Shown piece by piece: positions 7,795 through 16,847 of a stretch of 34,946 nucleotides of DNA. Below the pieces are notes generated by a model that had not been told where the DNA came from, searched no databases, and saw only the letters and a program-made list of their open reading frames with translations. Position 1 is the first letter of the stretch. Each line of letters begins with the position of its first letter. The stretch comes from an uncultured Desulfovibrionaceae bacterium (GTDB lineage: Bacteria; Desulfobacterota; Desulfovibrionia; Desulfovibrionales; Desulfovibrionaceae): contig CATJOY010000019.1 of assembly GCA_949741925.1 (NCBI GenBank), forward strand, positions 1 to 34,946, given 5' to 3'. Made by a program: the position numbers and the translations under genes.

Positions 7795-9927
7795 ATGGAA
7801 CTTCAGGAAATGGACGAGGCGAGCGCCCTCCGGCGCTATCGCATGAAAAAAACAGCGGCGGCGGCAGGCGCATTGGTTCTTTTTGTGCTGGCTGCCGTTG
7901 TGGCCTTTGCCCTGTGCAGCCTCCGTCTCCAGTATGTCACGCAGGATATTTTAGGCAAACAGCGCGATATTCAACAGGCCTGGGTGGATAAATCGCTGGA
8001 ATCCGTCCGCACCTGGCGCAACAAGCTGGTGGAGCAGGCGCGCTTTATCAGCGGTGCGGAAATGTTCCGTCTCTTCGCGGCGGATGCGCGCGCCCTGGGC
8101 AGTGATGCGGTCAAGGAACTCGCCGCGCCGCAAGCCCTGGAAAACCCGGATGAAGGCCTGCAATCTATGGCCGAACAGCTTGTTTATATGCAAGATATTC
8201 TTCAAGATTTTGTAAACCGACGCGGCTGGATCGCCGCGCGGCTGACTACCCCGGAGGGCACACCTCTGGTGGTTCCGGCAGAGAGCGCCCCTCTCGGCGC
8301 GGAACAGCTTGCCCTGATCCACCATGCTGGTACGGAAAGGGGGACGGTTTTCGGAGCATTGCGCATGCAGGAAGGCACGCTGGTCATCGATATGGCCGAT
8401 CCGCTGTACGAAGTGCTCGGCGGGGATGAATCCTCCTCCGTGGCGACGCTCCTGATCACCGTGCCTGTGGAAAAAAGCCTGGCGTTATTTTTGGCCGTCA
8501 ACGATGAGCAGCGCGAAACGCTTCAGCCTTCCATTATAGGCGACCGGCAGAGAGTTTTTCTCTATACAGGCCATATGGAGAAGGCGAGCGGAATAGTGCT
8601 TGAGCCGTTCGTCGGGCGGACGGATTCTTCCGATGCCGCCCTGACGGCCTTTGCCCGTCGCCCGGCTCTGGATGGCAACGGCGAGGCCTATTCCCTAATC
8701 GGTAAACTTTCCCTGCCGGATTGGCGCGTGGCGGTGGAAACCCCAGCCGCCCTAGTGGACGCTCAGATAAAAACCCAGAAGTTGCAGATCTACGGGCTTG
8801 GCGCGCTGGGAAGCCTTGGCGTCGGCTTGCTGCTGGCGGTCATCTGCGTGAGCCTGGTCAGCCGGGCGCACCAGAGAACGGCCCGCCGCTTCCAGCAGCT
8901 TTACACCGTGATCCGTCACCAGAAACTGCTGCTGGATAGCATCAACGCCTCCCTGCAAGTCGGCCTGCTACTGGTGGATGATTATGGCCGTCTCCAGTTG
9001 TGCAACCCGGAATTCTGCCGGATTGCGGATTGTGCCGATACCGATGGCGCTGCCTTGGCTGACGTGCTGCCCGAACAGGCGGCCCTTGCCCTGCGCCGCG
9101 GCATGGAGGCGGTGGCGGCCGACGGTAAGGCGGACAGCATGGAAATTTCCCTTGCCGCGCCCGACGCCGCACCCGAAGAGGCGCGCCTGTACCGCGTGAC
9201 GCTTTTTCCCTTTGAAGAGCCGGAGGAAGACGGAAGCCGGACCGGCGGCGGATGTGTGGGCATTTTTCAGGATATCACCCAGTTTCGCCGCCGGGCCGAG
9301 GCCGCGCGCAAACGCCAGATCGGCGTGGTCCAAGGGCTGGTGCGGGCTATTGAAAGCGTAGATAGCAACCTTGTTGGGCATTCGGATAAAATGGCCCGCG
9401 TGGCGGAACTCCTGGGCGAGCGCATGGCCCTGCCTGACAAGGATAAGGAAACGCTGCGTCTCGCCGCGCGCTTGTCGCAGGTGGGCAAGATCTTCGTACC
9501 CCGGCATCTTCTAACCAAGCGGGGCAAACTTACGCCCGAAGAACGGCAGGAAGTGGCGCGCGCGCCGGAATACGCCATCAGCGTTTTGAGCAATTTACAG
9601 TTTGATCTGCCCGTACCCGAAACTGTCAGCCAGATGGGCGAGCGTTTTGACGGGCTCGGCACGCCTAAGGGGCTTAAGGGTAAGGAAATCCTGCTTTGCG
9701 CCCGTATTTTGTCGGTGATCAACGCCTTTATCGCTATGGTCAGCGCCCGTTCCTATCGTGCAGGCATGAGCATTGACCAGGCTGTGGCCCAGCTTTCGCG
9801 CGACCCCGGCTTTGACCCTGATGTGGTTCGCGCCCTGGCTGATATTCCGGCCGATGCAGTGCGCCGCGTCGTGGACAACGCGACGGAAACAGAGCTACGG
9901 GGCGACGTCCGCTCGATAACGGGCTGA
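7795..9927 (+). CDS. Membrane sensor with PAS-like and degenerate HD-GYP domains (functional LapD replacement?)
   Basis: The 710-residue protein has a membrane segment at about residues 16-40, a ~300-residue extracytoplasmic sensor region, a second membrane segment near residues 325-350, a PAS-like segment (about 385-500) and a C-terminal HD-GYP fold. The HD-GYP motifs are broken. The HD pair is Ser561-Gln562 (L-S-Q-V-G-K), the HHE motif reads QMGE (613-616), GYP reads GTP (622-624), and the metal-binding Asp of the later helix is Asn. His529 and the fold-defining residues (ERFDGLG, PKGLKG, SYR) remain. It should therefore lack phosphodiesterase activity and may bind a ligand or act as a scaffold. 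The start at 7795 has GGAG 8 bp upstream; an earlier in-frame ATG at 7738 lies inside lapG. Context suggests it controls LapG, as LapD does elsewhere, but it has no GGDEF or EAL domain. Confidence 0.82.
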   Translation: MELQEMDEASALRRYRMKKTAAAAGALVLFVLAAVVAFALCSLRLQYVTQDILGKQRDIQQAWVDKSLESVRTWRNKLVEQARFISGAEMFRLFAADARALGSDAVKELAAPQALENPDEGLQSMAEQLVYMQDILQDFVNRRGWIAARLTTPEGTPLVVPAESAPLGAEQLALIHHAGTERGTVFGALRMQEGTLVIDMADPLYEVLGGDESSSVATLLITVPVEKSLALFLAVNDEQRETLQPSIIGDRQRVFLYTGHMEKASGIVLEPFVGRTDSSDAALTAFARRPALDGNGEAYSLIGKLSLPDWRVAVETPAALVDAQIKTQKLQIYGLGALGSLGVGLLLAVICVSLVSRAHQRTARRFQQLYTVIRHQKLLLDSINASLQVGLLLVDDYGRLQLCNPEFCRIADCADTDGAALADVLPEQAALALRRGMEAVAADGKADSMEISLAAPDAAPEEARLYRVTLFPFEEPEEDGSRTGGGCVGIFQDITQFRRRAEAARKRQIGVVQGLVRAIESVDSNLVGHSDKMARVAELLGERMALPDKDKETLRLAARLSQVGKIFVPRHLLTKRGKLTPEERQEVARAPEYAISVLSNLQFDLPVPETVSQMGERFDGLGTPKGLKGKEILLCARILSVINAFIAMVSARSYRAGMSIDQAVAQLSRDPGFDPDVVRALADIPADAVRRVVDNATETELRGDVRSITG

Positions 9928-10366
9928 TCCGCTTTCTTGCCCCGCGCCACACCCTGATCAGCGCAGGCCAATGGGGCATGGCGGGAGCAAGCCGGAGCTC
10001 TCGCTTTAGGGTATCCTTGGAAGAGGTAAAAGGCAGCCCAAATGCCGAGTATGCCGGGAAAACCGCTCAATTTACAACCCCTTGGCCTAAGCTGGGTATC
10101 CATGGTGTTATTGCAGATCCGAGCTTGCCGGAGTGGAAGAGCCCAACCAGCCTGCTCACAGGCCCCAATGATTTCAAGCAGCCCTGAATAACGAATTCCC
10201 CCTCATGGCTCTCAAATTTTAGGCGCGTCTGCCCCGCGTTTCAATGCCGGGTATCTTCTGATTGGGGGCGGACAGTCCCCAAGAGTGGTGCCGGACGGGA
10301 AAACCCTGGACAAAAAAAAACAAGCCGGATATAACCTTTCTACTTATTACATCAGGATATATTGAT
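9928..10366. other. 440-bp intergenic region upstream of panC
   Basis: I see no convincing gene, RNA or terminator. A 69-codon frame at 9978-10187 has no ribosome site and no recognisable motif. The last 60 bp are AT-rich with an A9 run at 10314-10322 and probably hold the panC promoter, but no clear boxes can be called. Confidence 0.5.
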
Positions 10367-11215
10367 ATGCAAATTATACGGACGCCTCAAGAGCTTCAGA
10401 AAACATGCCTGCCCTGGCGGTTTTCCGGCCTTTCCACGGCTTTAGTCCCCACCATGGGCTTTTTCCATGCCGGGCATGAGAGTCTGATGCGCTATGCTCG
10501 GGCGCACGCGGAAAAATGTATTGTCAGCCTGTTTGTCAATCCATCCCAGTTCGGCCCGGGGGAGGATTTGGCGGCCTACCCTCGTGATTTCGAGCGGGAT
10601 GCGCGCATTGCTGAATCCTTAGGTATGGATGTGCTTTTCGCTCCCGAGCCCGGGGCCATGTATGCGGAAGATCACGCCGCCTGGATCGAGGTTCCCGAGC
10701 TTGCGGGCACGCTCTGCGGCCTCTCCCGGCCGACCCATTTTCGCGGCGTCTGCACAGTGGTGGCCAAGCTGTTTATGCTTGCCTTGCCGCAAACCGCCTA
10801 TTTTGGCGAAAAAGATTGGCAGCAACTGGCTATCCTGAAACGTATGGTCAGGGATCTGAACATACCGGTTAGAGTGGAAGGATTACCCATCGTGCGCGAG
10901 GCCGATGGGTTGGCCATGAGTTCCCGAAACGCCTACCTGAGTCCGGAGGAGCGGGCCATGGCTCCGGCGCTTTTCGCAGGCCTGCGCCGAGCGGCCGAAA
11001 TCGCGGCTGAAGGCGAAAAAGACAGCGTCCGGTTGGTGGAGGCCGTTCGGGCTTACTGGGCGGAACACCTTCCTTGCGGCCGGGAAGAGTATCTTATGGT
11101 TGTCGATCCCGAAAGCCTGGCTGATAAAGCCCTGGTGGATGGACCTGCGTTGATGGCGGCCGCCGTCCGCCTCGGCAAAGCCAGACTTATCGATAATATT
11201 GTCTTGAGGCCCTGA
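10367..11215 (+). CDS. panC: Pantothenate synthetase
   Basis: PanC condenses pantoate and beta-alanine using ATP to make pantothenate for coenzyme A. The 282-residue length is normal. The nucleotide-binding HxGH motif is seen as HAGH at residues 34-37 after the PTMGFFH stretch. Family blocks SLFVNPSQF, YPRDFERD, YFGEKDWQQL and the KMSKS-like AMSSRN are intact. The frame is open 35 codons further upstream, but homology begins at MQIIRTP, whose ATG at 10367 follows an AGGA 9 bp upstream. It stands alone; panB and panD are not in the window. It has no terminator that I can see before metK. Confidence 0.96.
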   Translation: MQIIRTPQELQKTCLPWRFSGLSTALVPTMGFFHAGHESLMRYARAHAEKCIVSLFVNPSQFGPGEDLAAYPRDFERDARIAESLGMDVLFAPEPGAMYAEDHAAWIEVPELAGTLCGLSRPTHFRGVCTVVAKLFMLALPQTAYFGEKDWQQLAILKRMVRDLNIPVRVEGLPIVREADGLAMSSRNAYLSPEERAMAPALFAGLRRAAEIAAEGEKDSVRLVEAVRAYWAEHLPCGREEYLMVVDPESLADKALVDGPALMAAAVRLGKARLIDNIVLRP

Positions 11216-11380
11216 ACGTTCACTATCCGGGCCGTCACCAGCGTATTAGGCCCGCAATTACTCGTCCCGTGTAATGCCTGAAACAATGTATTTTTCCTGT
11301 GCGGAAAATCTGCAGTCGCAGCGTGACCGTTGGGAGAGTGCAGAGCAGGGCCTTACAGGGTGCTCGACCCAGGAGGCACA

Positions 11381-12553
11381 ATGATTCCTGAAAAAGGTAA
11401 ATACTATTTTACGTCCGAATCCGTTACCGAAGGCCACCCCGATAAAATCGCAGACCAAATTTCCGATGCGGTTCTTGACGCCCTGATCGGTGCTGATCCC
11501 GAATCCCACGTGGCCTGTGAAACCCTTGTCACTACGGGGCTTGTTGTCATCGCCGGGGAGATCACCACCAGAGCGTATGCGGATCTGCCCTCCATTGTGC
11601 GTTCCACCATCAAGGGCATTGGCTATTCCGGCTCGGAAATGGGCTTTGATTGGCAGACCTGCGCGGTGATGAGCACCATAGATAAGCAATCTCCCGATAT
11701 CGCCCAAGGCGTTAACCGGGCCAAGGAAGAAGACCAGGGCGCCGGCGACCAGGGCATGATGTTCGGTTTCGCCTGCGACGAGACCCCCACCCTGATGCCT
11801 GCTCCTATTTACTGGGCCCACCGTCTTTCCGAACGCTTGACCGCTGTGCGCAAACAAGGCCTTGTCCCCTACCTCAGACCTGACGGCAAGACCCAAATTT
11901 CCTTTGAATATATCGACGGCAAGCCTGTCCGCGTGAAAAACGTGGTTGTTTCTTCCCAGCACGCGGAAAGCGCCAGCCATGCTACTATCGAGGCCGACAT
12001 CATCAAGCATGTGATCATTCCGACTCTGCCGGAATCCATGTTCAACCCGGATGAGTGCGAAATTCTCATCAACACTACCGGCCGTTTTGTGGTCGGCGGC
12101 CCCATGGGCGATTGCGGCCTGACCGGACGCAATATTATTAACGATACTTACGGCGGCATGGGCAACCATGGCGGCGGCGCTTTCTCCGGTAAGGACCCCT
12201 CCAAGGTGGACCGTTCCGCGGCCTACATGGCTCGCTACATCGCTAAAAACGTTGTGGCTTCGGGGCTCGCTCCCAAATGCGAGGTGCAGATTGCCTATGC
12301 CATCGGCGTTGCTCAGCCCGTTTCTGTGCTCTGCTCCTCCCTCGGCACCGGCCACGTGCCCGATGAGGTGCTGACCAAGGCTGTTACCGAGGTCTTTGAT
12401 CTCAGGCCCTTCCACATCATCAAGCGCTTGGATCTGAAGCGGCCCATTTTCAATAAAACTTCCTGCTACGGTCACTTCGGCCGCGAGCTGCCCGAATTCA
12501 CTTGGGAAAAAACCGACGCCGCATCTGATCTGCGCACGGCGGCCAAGATCTAA
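11381..12553 (+). CDS. metK: S-adenosylmethionine synthetase
   Basis: MetK makes S-adenosylmethionine from methionine and ATP. The 390-residue protein shows the family signatures: the [10 protein letters not shown] block at residues 13-22, the [10 protein letters not shown] block, the [12 protein letters not shown] block and a glycine-rich KDPSKVDRS stretch. The ATG at 11381 follows a perfect AGGAGG with a 4-bp spacer. A strong hairpin terminator follows. I looked for a SAM or SAH riboswitch in the 165 bp upstream and did not recognise one. The homocysteine-biosynthesis gene 8 kb downstream belongs to the same metabolic branch. Confidence 0.97.
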   Translation: MIPEKGKYYFTSESVTEGHPDKIADQISDAVLDALIGADPESHVACETLVTTGLVVIAGEITTRAYADLPSIVRSTIKGIGYSGSEMGFDWQTCAVMSTIDKQSPDIAQGVNRAKEEDQGAGDQGMMFGFACDETPTLMPAPIYWAHRLSERLTAVRKQGLVPYLRPDGKTQISFEYIDGKPVRVKNVVVSSQHAESASHATIEADIIKHVIIPTLPESMFNPDECEILINTTGRFVVGGPMGDCGLTGRNIINDTYGGMGNHGGGAFSGKDPSKVDRSAAYMARYIAKNVVASGLAPKCEVQIAYAIGVAQPVSVLCSSLGTGHVPDEVLTKAVTEVFDLRPFHIIKRLDLKRPIFNKTSCYGHFGRELPEFTWEKTDAASDLRTAAKI

Positions 12554-12600
12554 ACCGGGCTTGGGTAGAGGCTCTCCTGCGCCTCAGCCGTTTTCCAGCC

Positions 12601-12638
12601 GGGGCGTCGCGCGAAGCTCGCGCGACGCCCCTTTGTTT
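12601..12638 (+). terminator. Rho-independent terminator after metK
   Basis: A perfect 14-bp stem (GGGGCGTCGCGCGA and its complement) with a 3-nt loop is followed by TTTGTTTG. It lies about 50 bp after the metK stop. Confidence 0.88.
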
Positions 12639-12712
12639 GGGTGAATTTTACCCTTGACGCAAGGGCGGTCATGACCGATTTTTTAAGGGGATACTTCCCT
12701 CTTGGAGCGACA

Positions 12713-13684
12713 ATGAACACGACGTTGCGGCGAACTGTATGCATATGCTTTTTGGCGGCGGCTTTCCTGGCTGTTTCCTCACTTCCCGCTGAGGCTGCCC
12801 GTTTCGGCGGCGGCCGTTCCTTTGGGGGGCAGAGCATGCAGCGCGCGGCCCCTCCTGTCCGTCCGGCTGCGCCCGCTCGAGAGCCCGCGCGGCAGAACCT
12901 TCAGCAACAGAATGCGGCGCGAAACACCGCCGCCGCACCGGCCATGGCCCCGCGCGGAGGTGGTTTTCTCGGCGGTATGCTGGCCGGAAGCCTTCTCGGC
13001 ATGCTGCTTTTCGGCGGTCCCTACAGCGGTTTTGGCCTGGCGGATATGGCCCTTGTTGCCCTCCTGGCCTTCGGCGCTTTTATGCTGTTCCGGGCTATTC
13101 TGAGGCGCAAGGCGGCTCCAGCGGGAAGCGGGGCGGAAAGTCCCGGCGCTGTCCCGTTGCACTCTTCGGCTCAGCCCGTCGAGCCTGTTGATTCCCCTTT
13201 CAGAAGCACGACACCGAGCCCGGCCTCCGACCCGGATCCCTGGGCCCGGCTGCGCGGTTCTGAGAACGCTTCCGCGGCGGGAAGCGGAGCCCTTGCTCCG
13301 GATGCTCCCATGCAGCGAGAGGATTTTGACGCTGAAGATTTTCTGAAAGGCGCGCGGATTCTCTATACACGCCTTCAGGCCGCTTGGGACCGGCGCGATC
13401 TGGACGACATCGCGCAGTTTGCCACACCGGCCGTGGTCGAGGAAATCCGCAAGCAGACCGCCGCTGACCCCGGGCCTTCCCATACTGATATTTTGTTGGT
13501 TAACGCGGACTTGCTTTCACTGAATACCGAAGGGGCTACCGAGGTAGCCGAGGTTTCTTTTGACGTGCTGCTGCGCGAGCATCCCGAAGAGGAAAAGACA
13601 ACGCAGGTCCGGGAGATCTGGTATTTTGTCCGGCCTCTTTCCGGCGGCTTCTGGCAGGTGGACGGCATCCGACAGGTTGATTGA
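12713..13684 (+). CDS. Tim44-like domain membrane protein
   Basis: This 323-residue protein has an N-terminal signal or anchor (about residues 5-28, ending AEAAR), a low-complexity G/R/Q/A/P region, one or two hydrophobic segments at about residues 85-125, a variable linker, and a C-terminal Tim44-like domain (about 205-322). That domain carries the family pattern of an acidic start (DFDAEDFLKGA), a DLDDIAQFATP segment and a WYFVRP strand near the end. Bacterial Tim44-domain proteins of this layout are common, but their role is not well defined; a membrane-associated scaffold or binding function is the usual assumption. GGAG 5 bp before the ATG at 12713 fixes the start; the frame extends further upstream, overlapping the metK terminator tail. 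The stop overlaps the hutI ribosome-site region, so the two may be co-transcribed. Confidence 0.8.
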   Translation: MNTTLRRTVCICFLAAAFLAVSSLPAEAARFGGGRSFGGQSMQRAAPPVRPAAPAREPARQNLQQQNAARNTAAAPAMAPRGGGFLGGMLAGSLLGMLLFGGPYSGFGLADMALVALLAFGAFMLFRAILRRKAAPAGSGAESPGAVPLHSSAQPVEPVDSPFRSTTPSPASDPDPWARLRGSENASAAGSGALAPDAPMQREDFDAEDFLKGARILYTRLQAAWDRRDLDDIAQFATPAVVEEIRKQTAADPGPSHTDILLVNADLLSLNTEGATEVAEVSFDVLLREHPEEEKTTQVREIWYFVRPLSGGFWQVDGIRQVD

Positions 13685-13698
13685 AAGGAGTTTTGGCC

Positions 13699-14979
13699 AT
13701 GGATGAGGTCTTTTCGCTTCAGGAAGGGGATGTTATCTGGAGCCATGCCCGCTTTGCGACCATGGACCCGGAACGGGATGGGGCCTATGGGCTTCTGGAA
13801 CAGCACAGCATGGTCACGCGGGGGGAGACCATTGTGGGGTTTGTGCCGGGCCTTCCGGATATTTCCGGCCGCCTTGCCGGGCGCGTTCACGTGTTTGACG
13901 CGCATGACGCGTTGGTTACCCCGGGGCTGGTGGATTGCCACACGCACCTTATTTTTGGCGGCGATCGGGCTAAGGAGTGGGAAATGCGCCTGAACGGCGT
14001 ATCCTATGCCGCTATCGCCCAAGAAGGAGGCGGCATAAACTTTACGGTCAGTCGGACGCGCGCCGCCTCAGCAGCTTCCCTCTACGACCGGGCGGAAAAA
14101 CGGTTGCTGCCCTTTTTGGCGGAAGGGGTTACCACCCTGGAGACCAAGTCCGGCTACGGGCTTGATCTCGTCAACGAACGTAAGCAGCTTGAAGTTGCTC
14201 GGAAGCTGGGGGAGAACCACGCCTTGGCTATATGCCCCACCCTGCTCTCCGCCCATGCGGTTCCGCCCGAATATCAAAACGATCCCGACGGGTACGTGGA
14301 TCTGATCTGCCGTGAAATCATGCCCACGCTGTGGCGGGAAGGGCTTTTCGAGGCTGTGGACGTCTTTTGTGAATCCGTGGGCTTTTCCTTGGAGCAGACC
14401 CGGAAAATTTACGAGACGGCCCGAGACCTGGGCATTCCGGTCAAAGGGCACATGGAACAGATGTCCGACTGCGGCGGGAGCGAGCTGGCGGCGGAATTCG
14501 GGGCCTTGTCCGTAGACCATATTGAGTATCTCGGAGAAAAGGCGATCCGCAAGCTCTCCGGCGGCCGAACCGTGGCCGTGCTCCTTCCCTTGGCCTTTTA
14601 CTTCTTGAGAGAGAAGCAAAAACCCCCTGTGGCCCTGCTTCGTAAATACCAAGTTCCCATGGCCGTTTCTTCCGACTTTAATCCGGGCACAAGCCCCTTT
14701 GCCTCGCTTCGCCTGGCCATGAACGCTGCCTGCGTGGAGTTTGGCCTTACCCCTCTGGAAGCTTGGGCGGGGGTGACGCGCAACGCCGCCCGGGCTCTGG
14801 GCAGAGAAAACAGCATCGGCATGCTGAAGGCGGGGTATAGAGCCGACTTTGCTGTATGGGACGCGCGCGAGCCGGTGGAAATATTGTACGAGCTTGGCGT
14901 CAACCCGCTCAAAGCAACGGTCTTCCGGGGCCGCTATGTGCCTCGTGGCCGGGAAGGCGCGGAAGCTGGGGCGCAGTAA
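13699..14979 (+). CDS. hutI: Imidazolonepropionase
   Basis: HutI hydrolyses 4-imidazolone-5-propanoate to N-formimino-L-glutamate, the third step of histidine breakdown. The 426-residue amidohydrolase has metal ligands His81 and His83 (DCHTHLIFGG), then the family blocks AQEGGGI, LETKSGYGLD, VKGHMEQ, SVDHIEYL and SSDFNPGT. The ATG at 13699 has AGGAG 8 bp upstream; a TTG start six codons earlier is less likely. No hutH, hutU or formiminotransferase gene is in the window, so it sits apart from any hut operon. Closely related cyclic amidohydrolases exist, but the conserved blocks favour HutI. Confidence 0.9.
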   Translation: MDEVFSLQEGDVIWSHARFATMDPERDGAYGLLEQHSMVTRGETIVGFVPGLPDISGRLAGRVHVFDAHDALVTPGLVDCHTHLIFGGDRAKEWEMRLNGVSYAAIAQEGGGINFTVSRTRAASAASLYDRAEKRLLPFLAEGVTTLETKSGYGLDLVNERKQLEVARKLGENHALAICPTLLSAHAVPPEYQNDPDGYVDLICREIMPTLWREGLFEAVDVFCESVGFSLEQTRKIYETARDLGIPVKGHMEQMSDCGGSELAAEFGALSVDHIEYLGEKAIRKLSGGRTVAVLLPLAFYFLREKQKPPVALLRKYQVPMAVSSDFNPGTSPFASLRLAMNAACVEFGLTPLEAWAGVTRNAARALGRENSIGMLKAGYRADFAVWDAREPVEILYELGVNPLKATVFRGRYVPRGREGAEAGAQ

Positions 14980-14990
14980 TAAGGCAGAAA

Positions 14991-15106
14991 GATTTGGGGG
15001 CTGCTTGCCCCCAAATCTCCGGCAACGGAATGATTCCCCTCCCCCGGCAGGTTCCCGGCACTGCATGTCGAGCCCTCAAGCAGGGGGCGGGGGATGATGC
15101 TCCGGC
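14991..15106 (-). repeat. Dispersed intergenic repeat, copy A
   Basis: Read on the minus strand, this segment has two conserved blocks (15106-15075 and 15039-14991) 35 bp apart. They match the two blocks of copy B at 33201-33316, which are also 35 bp apart. Shared strings include GGGGAATCATT and AGCCCCCAA. One block contains a perfect 11-bp hairpin (GATTTGGGGGC, loop TGCTT) at 14991-15017. No T-run follows the hairpin, so it is a repeat element rather than a simple terminator. Confidence 0.75.
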
Positions 15107-15344
15107 AGAATTTTACCCTCCCCGTTATCAAGAAAGCGCCCCGATGCCGACCCTTAGCCGTTCTTGGCAAAGGCGAAAAATCCTAGTATGTTCCCTCCTT
15201 CGGTTAGCGGCCGTCCCCATGTATTCGACGGAAGAAGCCGTATCCGCGTGGATGTGCTTTCCCTTCACAGGACAGCCGGAGCGCGGAGGATACGCGGCGT
15301 GTTTTTCCGGATCACCGGCAACCTCAACCTGATAAGGATTCCCC
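15107..15344. other. Remainder of the hutI-aminotransferase intergenic region
   Basis: Together with copy A of the repeat this makes a 365-bp gap. Several frames are open across it, but none has a convincing ribosome site or motif. It presumably contains the aminotransferase promoter; no clear boxes are seen. Confidence 0.45.
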
Positions 15345-16487
15345 ATGGCGCAATCTCTGAGTGAGGGGGTCAGCTCCTTCCTGGTTATGGACGTGTTGGA
15401 AAAAGCGCAGGAACTGGAGCAACAGGGCCGTAACGTTATTCATCTTGAAATAGGCCAGCCTGATTTTGCAACTCCCGCCTTTATCAGCGAGGCTGCCGCC
15501 AAGGCCGCCCGGGAAGGCAATACGGGCTACACCCACAGCTTGGGCCTGCTTCCTTTGCGCGAAGCCGTTGCCGCCTATTACGAGAGAGAATACGGCGTAG
15601 CCGTTTCCCCTGAACGCATCGTGGTCACCAGCGGCAGTTCCCCGGCCATACTTATGCTGTTCATGGCTTTGCTCAGACAGGGAGATTCCGTACTTTTGCC
15701 CGACCCGACCTACGCTTGCTACAGCAGTTGCATCGGCGTGGCAGGGGGGAAGTGCGTTTTCTTGCCCACTCGGGAGGAAGACGGATTTCAACTCAAAATG
15801 AGTGAGGTTGCGGCAAAGCGAGATGCTTCTGTTCGGGCCGTGATGATCAATTCTCCCTCGAACCCGGCCGGAACCATCATCCCTGATGAGGATCTCAAGG
15901 AACTTTGTTCCCTGGGGCTGCCTATCGTCTCTGATGAAATTTACCACGGTTTGGTTTACGAGGGCCGGGCTTCCTCGGCTCTGCAATTCAGCCCCGATGC
16001 CTGTGTTATTGATGGCTTTTCCAAGCGCTACGCCATGACCGGTTGGCGTCTCGGCTGGATGGTGCTGCCGGAATACCTGATGGGTCCGGTCCAGCGCATG
16101 CAGCAGAACTTTTTCATCTGCGCCGGCAACGCCGCCCAATGGGCGGGCATTGCCGCGCTGGAACACGGCAAGCCCGAAACCGAACGCATGGCCGCCGAAT
16201 ACAACAAGCGCCGCATCGCTCTGCTCAACGGGCTGCGCGCTTTGGGCTTTGGCGTCTCCTCCGCCCCGGTGGGAGCCTTTTATATTCTGGCCAACGCCCG
16301 GCATCTTGGCGGGGATAGCTTGGCCCTGGCTTTTGACATTTTGGAAAAGGCCGGTGTGGGCTGCGCCCCGGGGATAGATTTCGGGCCGGGCGCGGAAGGC
16401 TACCTTAGGTTTACCTATGCCAATTCCCTGGAAAACATTGAAGAAGCCTTGCACCGCCTGAAATTGTATCTGGAAAGACGGTCGTAG
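15345..16487 (+). CDS. PLP-dependent class I/II aminotransferase
   Basis: This 380-residue fold-type I aminotransferase has the family landmarks: GQPDF (37-41), SPSNPAG (170-176), the SDEIY block with the pyridine-nitrogen Asp197, the Schiff-base Lys227 in DGFSKRYAM, and the RLGW arginine block. It transfers an amino group between an amino acid and a 2-oxoacid; the substrate cannot be read from the sequence. Aspartate, alanine or aromatic aminotransferase activity is possible. AAGGA lies 7-8 bp before the ATG. A short hairpin terminator follows, so it is probably monocistronic. Confidence 0.9.
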   Translation: MAQSLSEGVSSFLVMDVLEKAQELEQQGRNVIHLEIGQPDFATPAFISEAAAKAAREGNTGYTHSLGLLPLREAVAAYYEREYGVAVSPERIVVTSGSSPAILMLFMALLRQGDSVLLPDPTYACYSSCIGVAGGKCVFLPTREEDGFQLKMSEVAAKRDASVRAVMINSPSNPAGTIIPDEDLKELCSLGLPIVSDEIYHGLVYEGRASSALQFSPDACVIDGFSKRYAMTGWRLGWMVLPEYLMGPVQRMQQNFFICAGNAAQWAGIAALEHGKPETERMAAEYNKRRIALLNGLRALGFGVSSAPVGAFYILANARHLGGDSLALAFDILEKAGVGCAPGIDFGPGAEGYLRFTYANSLENIEEALHRLKLYLERRS

Positions 16488-16498
16488 AGGATTCCTTG

Positions 16499-16529
16499 GG
16501 AACACCCTGAGGATGTTCCTTTTGCTTTC
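16499..16529 (+). terminator. Probable terminator after the aminotransferase
   Basis: A 6-bp GGAACA/TGTTCC stem with a 9-nt loop is followed by TTTTGCTTTCT, starting 11 bp after the stop codon. The stem is short. Confidence 0.55.
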
Positions 16530-16847
16530 TGCCGTCAGGTAACTACTGCCCCGTCTTCTGATCCAACGGATTGGGGGCGGGGCAGAGAAACTGCGGCATA
16601 AAAAGACAGGAAGGTATTTCGCGGCAGCGTGTGGGCTGTGTTCTCTATCCGGATATACTTCTGCTAAAGAGGCCAATACCGGGGACACCGCTCCTCTATC
16701 CTCCTTAAGAAGGGAACCGCTGGGTGACCTCTTTGATCAATCCATCCTCTACGAAAGTTGAAGGCGCCGTAAAGATATTGCGCGAGGGGTATGCGCTTAC
16801 TCTGTTGCAGAGAGAAGACAAAAGAAATAGAGATGTAAAAAAGAATA
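16530..16847. other. Intergenic region between convergent genes
   Basis: It lies between the end of the aminotransferase and the end of the minus-strand glycosyltransferase. Base composition falls from GC-rich to AT-rich towards the right. I see no gene with a ribosome site and no clear terminator for the glycosyltransferase. Confidence 0.4.

Noticed and set aside
9978-10187. 69-codon frame between the sensor and panC
   Set aside because: No ribosome site and no domain; the composition is not clearly coding.
11216-11380. SAM or SAH riboswitch upstream of metK
   Set aside because: I looked for the conserved cores of these riboswitches and did not find them.
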